A program made the position numbers and the translations under genes. A DNA stretch of 64,000 nt from Geobacter argillaceus. Lineage in GTDB: Bacteria; Desulfobacterota; Desulfuromonadia; Geobacterales; DSM-12255. The DNA is taken from contig NZ_VLLN01000012.1 of NCBI RefSeq assembly GCF_007830735.1, positions 1 through 64,000 of the forward strand, in the 5' to 3' direction. The notes under the pieces were generated by a model that was not told the origin of the DNA, did no database searches, and was given only the letters and a program-made list of their open reading frames with translations. The first letter of the stretch is position 1. Every line of letters starts with the position of its first letter. Positions 25,401-33,113 of this stretch are shown here, piece by piece.

Positions 25401-25899
25401 ACTCTACACCGAGCTCCTGGAGGAGGCGATCCAGCGCCTCAAGGGAGAGGAGACCGTGGAGCGGGTGGAGCCGGAGATCAAGCTCCGGATTCCGGCCTTC
25501 ATTCCCGAAGAGTACGTCCCGGACGCCAACCAGCGCCTCGTCCTCTACAAAAAGCTGACCCAGGCACAGGCCTCGACAGACATCGACGATGTCCTGACCG
25601 AACTGGTGGACCGCTTCGGCAAGCTGCCGCCGGCCGCCGGTTATCTCCTGGAGGTGATGCGGCTGCGGCTGCGGCTGAAGGAGCTGCTCATCCGGGAAGT
25701 GGAGTTTGACGGCCAGCGGCTGATCTTCTCCTTCCACCAGAAGACCCCGGTTTCGCCGGATACCATCATCGCCCTCATCCGCCAGCAGCCGAAGAAATAC
25801 CAGTTCACCCCCGAGTTCCGGCTGGTGGTTGAGCTCCCGGACACCGGCTTCGACGGGGTCCTGACCGAAGCCAGAAATGTCTTGAACCGCCTTGTTTGA
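22420..25899 (+). CDS. mfd: Transcription-repair coupling factor Mfd
   Basis: ATG 22420 (MIAPADTLLKKL) gives 1159 residues; the frame is open ten codons upstream. The N-terminal UvrB-like domains, the RNA polymerase-interacting domain, and the translocase with GDVGYGKTEVAMR (about 648) and DEEQRFG (about 750) are all present, followed by the TRCF C-terminal domain. It releases stalled RNA polymerase and recruits nucleotide-excision repair; uvrC lies at 54 kb in this window. Confidence 0.98.
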   Translation: MIAPADTLLKKLLSALNPAQARVRLSGLHGSAPAFVLSFLAERKGGPLVIVTADSDTAAELCQELRFYSARPEAIHLFPSWDTQLLENVSPHPDVTGERLATLSALMNGSARAVVTPWSALSQRVIPRQVLGDASLYLVAGEELDREALLQKLVNLGYAPVPLVEDRGTFAVRGGILDIFPPALPSPVRVEFFGDFVETIRTFDPLSQRSLHPLAELVLLPSREVILMPASVQAFAARLKRRCDDLDIPVVRRRELMEQLQNDCYPAGVEFLQPMFHGPLETLFNYAGADCVTILVDPEGVVAAREAFAADLARAEQRALEHDRIFAPLEELYCDADAVETLIGLGRRVTIPALELSGTEEDAAVFRFDVQDNRDLRIDLAPDSEGVLRPLATKLQGLLAAGVRPFLPCHQQGQAQRLLELLTPYGLPLHMAEEPFADVLARRDQRVEVMVGELSRGCRLPEFGVAIIAEEEIFGQRVRRRGVSELKKKQVLTSLAELKPGDPMVHLEFGVGIYRGLQHLALGGVAGDFLLLEYAGGDKLYLPVDRLGLVQRYVGAEGLEPRIDRLGGSSWEKAKAKARQAIEEMADELLQLYAARQIQEGIAFSPPDDLYKEFEASFAYEETPDQLSAIEDVLSDMQHTRPMDRLICGDVGYGKTEVAMRGAFKAVMDGRQVAVLVPTTVLAQQHMESFRERFKAYPVKVEMLSRFRTPKEQKAILEGVQKGNVDIIIGTHRLLQKDVTFKELGLLIVDEEQRFGVAHKERLKKYRATVDIMTLTATPIPRTLYMSMMGIRDLSIIDTPPVDRLAIKTFVARFNDELIREAVLRELRRGGQIFFVHNRVQSIGAMAEHLQRIVPEARIAVGHGQMNEGELEKVMLGFMHGETNLLLCTTIIESGLDIPSANTLIVNRADAFGLAQLYQLRGRVGRSKVRAYAYFLIPAEGAIPPDARERLKILQEITELGAGFRIATHDLEIRGAGDLLGGRQSGQIAAVGFELYTELLEEAIQRLKGEETVERVEPEIKLRIPAFIPEEYVPDANQRLVLYKKLTQAQASTDIDDVLTELVDRFGKLPPAAGYLLEVMRLRLRLKELLIREVEFDGQRLIFSFHQKTPVSPDTIIALIRQQPKKYQFTPEFRLVVELPDTGFDGVLTEARNVLNRLV

Positions 25900-25925
25900 T
25901 ATGTTAGGTTCCGACCGGTTATACT
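25896..25925 (+). promoter_or_regulatory. Sigma-70 promoter for the first PpiC gene
   Basis: TTGATA (25896-25901) and TATACT (25920-25925) with an 18-base spacer, overlapping the mfd stop codon. Confidence 0.55.
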
Positions 25926-25970
25926 GCGCCTAGTGCGTTTTCACACCAAATTTCCCCTGAAGGAGCTGTC

Positions 25971-26915
25971 ATGATCCACGTTCGTATGATGCGCCTCGCT
26001 ACGGTGGCCATTGCCCTGGTCGCCCTGGCCGGCTGCCAGAAACAGGCCGGCGAAGCCAAGAAAGAAACCAAGAGTGGCCCGGTGCTGGCCGAAGTGAGCG
26101 GCACCAACATCACGGTGGACGAGTTCAAGAAAGAAGTGGAGAATCTCCCTCCCTACCTGAAACCGATGGCCGAAAGCGCCGACGGCAAGAAGGAGATGCT
26201 GGAGACCATGATCATCCGCGAGCTGATCCTCCAGGATGCCAGGAAAGACGGCATCGAGAACAGCCCGGCCGTCAAGGACAAGCTGGAAGACCTGAAAAAG
26301 AGGCTTGTGGTGGAAGTCTACCTGAAGAAGAAGGTGGATGAACAGTCCAAGGTAACGGACGAGGAGCTCCAGAAGTTCTATGACCAGAACAAGGAGAAAT
26401 TCAAGAGCGGCGACGAGGTCAAGGCGAGCCACATCCTCTTGAAGGACGAGAAGACCGCCCAGGACGTCCTGGCAAAGGTGAAGGCGGGCGGCAACTTCGA
26501 GGAACTGGCCAAGAAATACTCCATCGATTCGGCCGCCGCCAAAGGTGGCGATCTGGGCTGGTTCGGCAAAGAGGCAATGATTCCCGAATTTGCCAAGGCC
26601 GCCTTCGCTCTCAAGGAAGGCGAGACCTCAGGCATCGTCAAGACCAAGTTCGGCTTCCATATCATCAAGGTTACCGGCAAGCGCGCTGCCGGCACCCGCA
26701 GCTTTGCCGATGTCAAGGACCAGATCAAGGCAGCCATCCTGCCCAGCAAGCAGCAGGAGATCTTCCAGAAGCTGAAGGATGAGCTGAAGAAGAGCGGCAA
26801 GTACACCATCAAGGAAGATGTGCTGAAGAGCCTTGGCGGGGTAGCATCCGGCGAGGCCAAGGGGGCCGCCGCCATGCCGCCGGCCGAGCCGAAGGCACAG
26901 GAAGTGAAAAAATAA
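25971..26915 (+). CDS. Periplasmic PpiC-type peptidyl-prolyl isomerase lipoprotein
   Basis: The 314-residue protein has a signal peptide with lipobox LAGC, a SurA-like N-terminal chaperone region (residues ~35-130), a parvulin domain around 145-245 (SHILLKDEKTAQDVL, GGDLGWFGKEAMIPEFAKAA, FGFHIIKV) and an Ala/Lys-rich tail. It would help fold exported proteins, such as outer-membrane proteins. A second PpiC protein follows after 137 bases. Confidence 0.85.
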   Translation: MIHVRMMRLATVAIALVALAGCQKQAGEAKKETKSGPVLAEVSGTNITVDEFKKEVENLPPYLKPMAESADGKKEMLETMIIRELILQDARKDGIENSPAVKDKLEDLKKRLVVEVYLKKKVDEQSKVTDEELQKFYDQNKEKFKSGDEVKASHILLKDEKTAQDVLAKVKAGGNFEELAKKYSIDSAAAKGGDLGWFGKEAMIPEFAKAAFALKEGETSGIVKTKFGFHIIKVTGKRAAGTRSFADVKDQIKAAILPSKQQEIFQKLKDELKKSGKYTIKEDVLKSLGGVASGEAKGAAAMPPAEPKAQEVKK

Positions 26916-26920
26916 CAAGG

Positions 26921-26950
26921 AAGGCCGGGATCAACTCCCGGCCTTTTTTC
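26921..26950 (+). terminator. Terminator after the first PpiC gene
   Basis: Stem AAGGCCGGGA / TCCCGGCCTT (26921-26930, 26936-26945) followed by TTTTTTC. Confidence 0.85.
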
Positions 26951-27052
26951 GTTGACATGAAATCAGTGGCACACACGAAGCAATCTTACGTAGTATCCCG
27001 ATAAAGAAATCCGTTCCCCTCCTTCACGCCTCTGTGGTAAAAGAGTGGCATT

Positions 27053-28015
27053 ATGAGAAACCATACTATTGCTTCCATTCTTTTGTTTGTCCTTGCCCTC
27101 GCCTCACCGGCGGCTGCCGAGATCGTGAGCGGTATCGCGGCAACGGTTAACGACGACGTCATTACCATCTATGAGGTCAACCGGGAAACCGCCCAGCTCC
27201 TGAAGGAGGCCGAAAAACGCGGGCCCGTGACCGATGCAATCCGGCAGCAGGTCCGCACCGCCGCCCTGAACGGGCTTGTCGACAAGCGTCTGGTCCAGGA
27301 GAAGATCAAGGAGCTGAACATCCAGGTGAGCGAGGAGGAAGTCCGGCAGGCGGTCGAAGAGATCAAGAAGCAGAACAACATGACCCAGGACGGGCTGGTG
27401 GCGGCCCTGCTCACCCAGGGACTGACCTTTGACCAGTACAAGGCCCAGCTCAAGGAACAGCTGGAGCGGATACGTCTGATGGGCCAGGAGGTCCGGGCCA
27501 AGATCCAGGTCAGCGAAAAGGAAATCCAGGATTACTATGCGGCCAATAAGGCGAACTACAGCGAGGACGAAACCTACCGGGCGCGGCACATCTTTTTCCG
27601 CGTGCCGAAAGATGCAACCGCCGAGCAGGTGAAAGACGCCATGTCCCGGGCCGCTAACGTTCTCATGGAGGCCAGAAGCGGTAAGGACTTTGCCGAGCTG
27701 GCCCGGAAATATTCGGATGAGACGTCGGCTGCCAAGGACGCCGGGGACCTGGGCACCTTCCGCAAAGGGGAGATGCTCCCGGAGATCGAGAGCACGGTGA
27801 TCGCCATGAAACCGGGAGAGGTCAGCGAATTGATCGCTACGCCGGCCGGCTTTCACATCATCAAGCTGGAAGAAAAGGCCCCTGCCAAGTTCAAACCCCT
27901 GGAAGTGGTCAAGGGAGCCATAGAGGAACTGCTCTACCGGAAAAAATCGGAAGAACGGTTCAACCAGTGGACCACTGACCTCCGCAAGGCGGCAACGGTG
28001 GAGATAAAGCCGTGA
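27053..28015 (+). CDS. SurA-like periplasmic peptidyl-prolyl isomerase
   Basis: A cleavable signal peptide (ending near residue 22, LASPAAAE) precedes the SurA_N region (NDDVITIYEVNRETAQ ...) and one parvulin domain near 185-285 (ARHIFFRVPKDA, DAGDLGTFRKGEMLPEIE, AGFHIIKLEE). It differs from the preceding PpiC protein by being soluble. Its final Pro codon and stop lie in the dispersed repeat at 28010. Confidence 0.85.
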   Translation: MRNHTIASILLFVLALASPAAAEIVSGIAATVNDDVITIYEVNRETAQLLKEAEKRGPVTDAIRQQVRTAALNGLVDKRLVQEKIKELNIQVSEEEVRQAVEEIKKQNNMTQDGLVAALLTQGLTFDQYKAQLKEQLERIRLMGQEVRAKIQVSEKEIQDYYAANKANYSEDETYRARHIFFRVPKDATAEQVKDAMSRAANVLMEARSGKDFAELARKYSDETSAAKDAGDLGTFRKGEMLPEIESTVIAMKPGEVSELIATPAGFHIIKLEEKAPAKFKPLEVVKGAIEELLYRKKSEERFNQWTTDLRKAATVEIKP

Positions 28016-28036
28016 CTGGTAACTCGTAACTGGTAA
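28010..28036 (+). repeat. Dispersed intergenic repeat overlapping the SurA-like stop codon
   Basis: CCGTGACTGGTAACTCGT continues to AACTGGTAA. Compare 19377-19409 (minus). A rearranged version lies at 28080-28110. Confidence 0.6.
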
Positions 28037-28041
28037 AAGCG

Positions 28042-28078
28042 AAAGGCCGTTGTCGTTGACATCCGGCCTTTACTTTTT
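28042..28078. terminator. Terminator between the SurA-like and DnaJ-like genes
   Basis: Stem AAAGGCCG / CGGCCTTT (28042-28049, 28064-28071), with a six-T run on plus. Confidence 0.6.
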
Positions 28079-28114
28079 TCGAGTCACGCGTCACCAGTTA
28101 CCAGTAACCGCCTT

Positions 28115-28999
28115 TCAGATCCCTTCCTTTGCCAGACTCTCCAGCAGTTCCTGCTGTTTCGGGGTGAGTTCTTCCGGCACCTTGACCCCGATCCGCACGA
28201 AAAAGTCTCCCTTGCCGGTACTCCCCAGATGGGGGAAGCCGAGCCCCTTGAGCCTGATCCGTGTTCCCGGCTGGATGCCGGCCGGCACCTTGATCCGCTT
28301 GGTGCCGTCAAGGGTCGGCACCTCCAGATACGCCCCCAGGGCAGCCTCAGTGAAGAGAATCTGCCTCTCGATAACAATATCGTCTTCCTCCCGAGTATAG
28401 ACCGGATCAGGCCTGATGGTGACGTTCAGATAGACGTCTCCGGCCGGACCGCCCCCACCCCCCGGCCCACCCTTGCCGGCCAGCCGCAGACGGGCGCCGT
28501 TCTCGATGCCGGCCGGAATCCTGACCGACAGCGTCTCCTTCACCCCGCTCTTGCTGAAGGCGACCCGCTTTTCCCCCCCGGCGTATGCCTCCTGAAAGGT
28601 TACTTTCAACTCCATCTCGAAGTCTTCGCCCCGCCGGCGCCGGTTGAACCCACCACCGCCACGCTGATACCCACCACCAAAGATGCGCGAGAAAATATCG
28701 TCACCGAGCCCGGCATCCCTGAAGATGTCCCCCACGTCGAAACCACGGAAGATGTCCTCCTGCGAGTAGCGCTCGTGGAAGCCGGTGGAGCCGAACTGGT
28801 CGTACTGGGCCTTTTTCTGCGGGTCGGACAGGACCGCGTACGCCTCGTTGATCTCCTTGAACCGCTCCTCTGCCGCGGCATCGCCTGGGTTCTTGTCCGG
28901 GTGGTACTTCACCGCCAGCTTACGGAACGCCTTCTTGATCTCGTCAGGGGTTGCCCCCTTCTGCAGGCCGAGTGCCTGGTAGTAATCCTTCTGTGCCAT
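28115..28999 (-). CDS. CbpA/DnaJ-like chaperone without zinc finger
   Basis: The 294-residue protein has a J domain (residues 1-70, HPD at 33-35), a Gly/Phe region with Arg-rich stretch, and two C-terminal substrate-binding domains. The CxxCxGxG zinc repeats of DnaJ are missing, so it is of the CbpA class. It stimulates DnaK. It is divergent from the marR gene. Confidence 0.85.
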   Translation of the reverse strand: MAQKDYYQALGLQKGATPDEIKKAFRKLAVKYHPDKNPGDAAAEERFKEINEAYAVLSDPQKKAQYDQFGSTGFHERYSQEDIFRGFDVGDIFRDAGLGDDIFSRIFGGGYQRGGGGFNRRRRGEDFEMELKVTFQEAYAGGEKRVAFSKSGVKETLSVRIPAGIENGARLRLAGKGGPGGGGGPAGDVYLNVTIRPDPVYTREEDDIVIERQILFTEAALGAYLEVPTLDGTKRIKVPAGIQPGTRIRLKGLGFPHLGSTGKGDFFVRIGVKVPEELTPKQQELLESLAKEGI

Positions 29000-29088
29000 T
29001 ATCCTGTCCTTTCATGCCGTTCTCATCGACAATCTAATGGCAGTCGACGGGCAAGTCAACAGTCCTGAGGTGAGGATCGATACGCAAC

Positions 29089-29130
29089 TTGACAAGCACA
29101 GTTCATTCGGCTAACATTTCGGAATACGAA
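29089..29130 (+). promoter_or_regulatory. MarR gene promoter with operator-like dyad
   Basis: TTGACA (29089-29094) and TAACAT (29112-29117) are 17 bases apart. TTCG-GAATA-CGAA (29118-29130) overlaps the expected transcription start and could be the MarR protein's own operator. Confidence 0.55.
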
Positions 29131-29154
29131 CTATTCGGCACTATCGGAATGATC

Positions 29155-29583
29155 ATGGAAAATATCGAACGTATCGCCCAGCTCTATCCCGCCATCATGC
29201 GCGTCATGGGCCGAATCAGGAGCATCGTCCACGAGGGGATGGACCTCACCTACAACCAGTACAAGATGCTCCTGACCATCTACGACAAGGGGAGCTGCCC
29301 CCTGAACCTGCTGGCCAGGGAGCTGCAGATCGCCATGAGTTCGGCCAGCGAGATGGTCGACCGGCTGGTCAACCTGGGATTCGTCTACCGGACTGTGGAC
29401 GAGGAAAACCGGCGCCAGGTGATCATCTATACCACCGACAAGGGCGAGGAACTGATCAGGGATCTGCGCCGCGGCATCGTGGAGAACTACCGCTCCCTGC
29501 TGGCAAAGCTGCCTGAACGGGACCAGGAGCGGCTGGTCCAGTCGTTCGAGACCCTGGCCGAGATTTTGGGCACCCTGGAATAG
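29155..29583 (+). CDS. MarR family regulator
   Basis: I chose ATG 29155 (MENIERIAQLYP); two codons upstream another ATG is in frame. The ~142-residue protein has a winged helix with CPLNLLARELQIAMSSASEM and an Arg-rich wing (DEENRRQVIIY). A haem-related role is suggested only because hemG follows 21 bases later. Confidence 0.8.
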   Translation: MENIERIAQLYPAIMRVMGRIRSIVHEGMDLTYNQYKMLLTIYDKGSCPLNLLARELQIAMSSASEMVDRLVNLGFVYRTVDEENRRQVIIYTTDKGEELIRDLRRGIVENYRSLLAKLPERDQERLVQSFETLAEILGTLE

Positions 29584-29604
29584 CGCAGTAAAAAGGAGAA
29601 TACC

Positions 29605-31014
29605 GTGAAACAGGCAATCGTTGTTGGGGGGGGCATTTCCGGGCTGGCAACCGCCTACCTGCTGCGGGAAAAGGCAAAGGAGGCCGGGGTGGAGCTTGCC
29701 ATCACCCTGCTTGAGAAGGAGCACCGGGTCGGGGGGAAGATCTGGAGCCGGCGGGAGGATGGTTTTCTCTGCGAATGGGGCCCCAACGGCTTCCTGGACA
29801 ACAAGCCCCAGACCCTGGAACTCTGCCGCCAGCTTGGGGTGGACAGCCAGCTCCTGCGCAGCAACGACAACGCCCGCAAGCGGTTCATCTTCTCCGGCGG
29901 CATCCTGAACCGCCTGCCGGAAAACGGGCCGTCATTCCTGAAGAGCGCTCTCATCTCCTGGCCGGGGAAGCTCCGTCTGGCCATGGAACCGTTCATCCCG
30001 CAGTATGCCGGAACTGCCGACGAAACCCTGGCCGCCTTCGGTCGTCGGCGGCTGGGGGACGAGGCGCTGGCCAAGCTGATCGCCCCCATGGTCTCGGGGA
30101 TCTTTGCCGGCGACCCGGAAACCATGTCCCTGAAGTCCTGTTTCCCGCGCATCGCCGAACTGGAGGCCGAATACGGCGGCCTCATCAAGGCGATGATCAA
30201 GCTGGCCAAGAAGAAAAAACAGGAGTTTGCCGAAGGCAAGGTGGTTGCCAGCGCGGCCGGTCCCGGTGGCGTCCTCACCTCGTTCAAGGACGGCATCCAG
30301 ACCCTGACCGACATCCTGGCCACGGAGCTCGGGGCGTCGGTGGTGCGGTCCGGCAGCGGTGCGGTCAGGATCAGCAACGGCGGGACCGTTCCCTACCGGG
30401 TTACGACCGACAAGGAGGAACTGGATGCCGACTTGGTGATCGTGGCCGCTCCGGCCTATGCCACAGCAGAGCTGCTTAGGGAGCTGGATGCCGGGATCAG
30501 CTCGGTGTTGAACGAAATCCCCTACTCGACCATGACCGTGGTCTGCTTTGGCTATGAGCGGGAGCGGATCAGGCGCGACCTGGACGGCTTCGGCTACCTG
30601 ATCCCCAAGGAGGAGGGGCTGTCCACCCTCGGCACCCTGTGGGATTCCAGCATCTTCGAAAACCGGGCACCTGCAGGGCGGGTGCTGCTCCGGAGCATGA
30701 TGGGGGGGGCCTGCTTTCCCCAGTACCTCACCCTCTCCGATGCCGAGGTGGAGAAGCGGGTTCGGAACGACCTGGAGCGGGCCATGGGGATCACGGCACC
30801 CCCCAGCTTCATCCGGATCTTCCGCCACGAGCAGGCGATTCCCCAGTACGTCGTCGGCCACGGCAAAAGACTTGCCGCCCTGGGCGAACAGTTGCAGAGC
30901 CATCCCGGCCTGCTTCTCACCGGCAACTCCTACCGCGGCATCGGCCTGAACGACTGCGTGGCAGCCGCGCACCGGGCAGCGGAAGAAGGGCTGACTCACC
31001 TCCTATCACGTTGA
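29605..31014 (+). CDS. hemG: Protoporphyrinogen oxidase, HemY type
   Basis: The 469-residue FAD enzyme starts with a Rossmann motif VVGGGISGLA (6-15) and contains EKEHRVGGKIWS, CEWGPNGFLDN and a C-terminal GNSYRGIGLNDCV. It oxidises protoporphyrinogen IX (or coproporphyrinogen III in some lineages) in haem synthesis. AGGAGAA precedes the start. Confidence 0.9.
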   Translation: MKQAIVVGGGISGLATAYLLREKAKEAGVELAITLLEKEHRVGGKIWSRREDGFLCEWGPNGFLDNKPQTLELCRQLGVDSQLLRSNDNARKRFIFSGGILNRLPENGPSFLKSALISWPGKLRLAMEPFIPQYAGTADETLAAFGRRRLGDEALAKLIAPMVSGIFAGDPETMSLKSCFPRIAELEAEYGGLIKAMIKLAKKKKQEFAEGKVVASAAGPGGVLTSFKDGIQTLTDILATELGASVVRSGSGAVRISNGGTVPYRVTTDKEELDADLVIVAAPAYATAELLRELDAGISSVLNEIPYSTMTVVCFGYERERIRRDLDGFGYLIPKEEGLSTLGTLWDSSIFENRAPAGRVLLRSMMGGACFPQYLTLSDAEVEKRVRNDLERAMGITAPPSFIRIFRHEQAIPQYVVGHGKRLAALGEQLQSHPGLLLTGNSYRGIGLNDCVAAAHRAAEEGLTHLLSR

Positions 31015-31022
31015 TGCAGAAA

Positions 31023-31049
31023 GGGGGAGCTGCCCGTCGCAACTCCCCC
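31023..31049. terminator. GC-rich hairpin between the convergent hemG and def genes
   Basis: GGGGGAG (31023-31029) and CTCCCCC (31043-31049). No T-run, so weak. Confidence 0.35.
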
Positions 31050-31078
31050 CCAATTACTGCTTTTGACGAGTCACAGCT

Positions 31079-31585
31079 TTACTTGTAGTTCTTCCTTCTG
31101 AACAGTCCGGTCTTCAGCGACACGATCCGGTCGAGGAACAGGACCCCGTCCAGGTGGTCCATCTCGTGCTGGATAGCCACCGCCTCGTAGCCGCTGGCCG
31201 CGATCTCCTGCGTCACCCCGTCCCCATCGAGATACCGCAACGTAATGCCGGTCGCCCGCTCCACCTCGCCGGTGTAGTCGGGAACGCTCATGCACCCCTC
31301 CCGCATGATCGCCGCCCCTTCCCTGGCCACGATCTCCGGGTTGACGAGCACCAGGAGCCCGTGGTTGTTCTCCCTGCCCAGCTTGCTGTTGGAGACATCC
31401 ACCACGCAGACCCTGAGCGACGCGCCGATCTGGGGGGCTGCCACACCGACCGAGCCGGGGCCGGCACGCATGGTGTCGATCAGGTCGTCGGCCAGCTGGC
31501 GGATCTCGTCATCAAAGGAGGTCACCGGCCTGGCCATCTTCTTCAGGACGGGATGGGGAAAGAGGAGGATCTTCTGGACGGCCAT
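31079..31585 (-). CDS. def: Peptide deformylase
   Basis: The 168-residue protein has the three deformylase motifs: GVAAPQIG, EGCMSVP and QHEMDHLDG, holding the Cys/His/His metal ligands. It removes N-formyl groups from nascent proteins. Only four bases separate it from the upstream ACT gene. The tail is a Lys/Arg-rich end (RRKNYK). Confidence 0.95.
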   Translation of the reverse strand: MAVQKILLFPHPVLKKMARPVTSFDDEIRQLADDLIDTMRAGPGSVGVAAPQIGASLRVCVVDVSNSKLGRENNHGLLVLVNPEIVAREGAAIMREGCMSVPDYTGEVERATGITLRYLDGDGVTQEIAASGYEAVAIQHEMDHLDGVLFLDRIVSLKTGLFRRKNYK

Positions 31586-31589
31586 GGTA

Positions 31590-32156
31590 TCAGAGGGTCA
31601 CCGGGGTGATGCTCCTGACCCCGATCTCCACGTTCAGCTCCTTCTTCAGGTTCTCCAGGAGGCGCGCGGCATCGTCCACTCCCATGCCGCCGGGGAGGAT
31701 CGCCTCCAGCATCAGGACATAGACCGGCTCCTCTTTGGTGCCGATGAGGCGGGTGTTCAGGTCGGTGATGTTGACCTGCCGGTCAGCCAGCTCCCTGGTC
31801 ACCCGGTAGACGATGCCCGGCTGGTCCGAACCGTAGACCGAGATGATGCAGAGCTCGCCCGGCTCCTCCCGGCGGCAGACCTCCCCTTCGCTCAGTGCCC
31901 GGACATGGGCGGCCAGCCCGGTACGTTCATGAAGTGCCCTGAACTCGTCGGCAAGCCGTGCCTTGGTGAACGGCTTCTCGTGGGAGACAATCAGGATCAG
32001 GGCAAAGTCCCCCCCCAGCATGGTGCAGCTGGAGTCCTCGATGTTGCAGCCGAGGCGATAGAGGACCTCCGTGGTGTCGGCCACGATACCGGGGCGGTCT
32101 TTGCTGATAATGGTCACGGCGAAGTGGACCAGGTTTCCTTTGCGGCATTTGCTCAT
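31590..32156 (-). CDS. Tandem ACT domain protein (GcvR-like)
   Basis: ATG 32156 follows GGGAGG. The ~188-residue protein has two ACT domains (VTIISKDRPGIVADTTEVL, SVYGSDQPGIVYRVTRELA), like GcvR-type regulators that sense amino acids. A Cys near the N-terminus (MSKCRKG) is unusual. It lies just upstream of def. Confidence 0.75.
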   Translation of the reverse strand: MSKCRKGNLVHFAVTIISKDRPGIVADTTEVLYRLGCNIEDSSCTMLGGDFALILIVSHEKPFTKARLADEFRALHERTGLAAHVRALSEGEVCRREEPGELCIISVYGSDQPGIVYRVTRELADRQVNITDLNTRLIGTKEEPVYVLMLEAILPGGMGVDDAARLLENLKKELNVEIGVRSITPVTL

Positions 32157-32246
32157 GGGGCCTCCCGACCGATGACTGGGACAACAACCGTCAGCAGCAA
32201 AAAACAAAAAAGGCTACAGTATCACACTGTAACCCTTTTATTTAGT

Positions 32247-32323
32247 TGGCGCGCTCGGAGAGATTCGAACTCCCGACCTACGGATTCGTAGTCCGTTGCT
32301 CTATCCAGCTGAGCTACGAGCGC
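32247..32323 (-). tRNA. tRNA-Arg (anticodon ACG)
   Basis: On the minus strand the acceptor arms GCGCTCG and CGAGCGC pair. The D loop AGCTGGATAGAG, the anticodon stem-loop CGGACTACGAATCCG (anticodon ACG) and the T arm GGGAGTTCGAATCTC are present. A CCA end is encoded. Confidence 0.95.
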
Positions 32324-32542
32324 TCGACCTACTTTTTTAAGAACCAGTTTTATAGCAGATGGTACGGCTCCACGCAACTTATTTTTGCGCCTTTCCCGGT
32401 CCCGATGAAGAAGCGTCGCTGATAACTGCAAAATAACCTTAAGAAATTGAAGATGATGTCGAACTAAAGTCATCATCTCGTTCTTGCAGGGTTTTGCCTT
32501 TGTGCTGCAGATGTGAAACTTAATAGATAGGATTGAGCGGTC

Positions 32543-32806
32543 ATGATTTTGGAAGAATCCTTGTTCGACAAGGTAATTGTCTATTTCGAAAACGAGTTTG
32601 CCAGCGTGAAGAAGGAGCTTAAGGCCGGATTCCTCGATGACTACCGGGAACGGGTACTAACCAGTCAAAAGATATCCCATGCGCTAAACCTGCTCTCGCC
32701 TTACGCCCGAAACGAATGGCGAGCCCGCAAGCTCGTAAAGGACGGCGAGGCCTTGAAAAACGAACTGCTGTCCGCCAGGGACATCGTCACGAAACCATCC
32801 TCCTGA
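32543..32806 (+). CDS. Small helical protein of unknown function
   Basis: The 87-residue protein is a mostly helical, charged molecule (ENEFASVKKELKAG, SPYARNEWRARKLVKDGEAL). I do not recognise it. ATG 32543 follows GGATTGAGCG, a weak ribosome site. It shares its terminator with the convergent 6S-like RNA. Confidence 0.55.
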   Translation: MILEESLFDKVIVYFENEFASVKKELKAGFLDDYRERVLTSQKISHALNLLSPYARNEWRARKLVKDGEALKNELLSARDIVTKPSS

Positions 32807-32831
32807 GCTTCCGACAAAAATGACAACAAAC

Positions 32832-32867
32832 AAAAAAAGAGACCGACAGCTGCCGGTCTCTTTTTTT
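32832..32867. terminator. Bidirectional terminator
   Basis: Stem AGAGACCG / CGGTCTCT with an inner CAGCTG and a T-run on each side. It ends the 87-residue gene on plus and the 6S-like RNA on minus. Confidence 0.85.
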
Positions 32868-32870
32868 GTC

Positions 32871-33052
32871 AATCTCTCCGCTGTACCGTGGGCTCAAGGA
32901 CCTCTCAGCGAGTTCCCTACTAGGTGGAAACCTTTAAGCCGCTTCAGGCAAATCCCGCGTAATGGGGCAGCACACCACGACTGGAAAAGGTTCCCTTTTT
33001 TGTAAATGTTCCGCCTGGGTTCAGCAGCCTCACGAGTACAGCAGAGAGATCT
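32871..33052 (-). ncRNA. ssrS: Probable 6S RNA
   Basis: A ~182-base non-coding transcript on the minus strand is closed by a long stem: ATCTCTCTGCTGTAC at the 5' side pairs with GTACAGCGGAGAGAT at the 3' side. Inner pairs are GTG/CAC, GGC/GCC and GAACC/GGTCC, with a large internal part. The overall shape and length match 6S RNA, which binds the sigma-70 RNA polymerase. A minus-strand promoter (33074-33102) lies just upstream and a strong terminator just downstream. The identity rests on shape, length and context, not on a covariance search. Confidence 0.6.
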
Positions 33053-33073
33053 TTGAATCTTTAACTGTTGCTT

Positions 33074-33102
33074 ATACTATGCCCCGCTCCGGGGGAAATC
33101 AA
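33074..33102 (-). promoter_or_regulatory. Sigma-70 promoter for the 6S-like RNA
   Basis: On the minus strand TTGATT (33102-33097) and TAGTAT (33079-33074) are 17 bases apart, putting the start near 33067, about 15 bases before the closing stem. Confidence 0.6.
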
Positions 33103-33113
33103 GGGCTTTTTCG

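Noticed and set aside
23698-25737. A 679-codon open frame antisense to mfd
   Set aside because: Composition (His, Gln, Leu, Val-rich) is that of an antisense shadow; mfd is complete.
26967-26982. Sigma-54 promoter before the SurA-like gene
   Set aside because: TGGCAC is present but the -12 element is poor (AAGCA).
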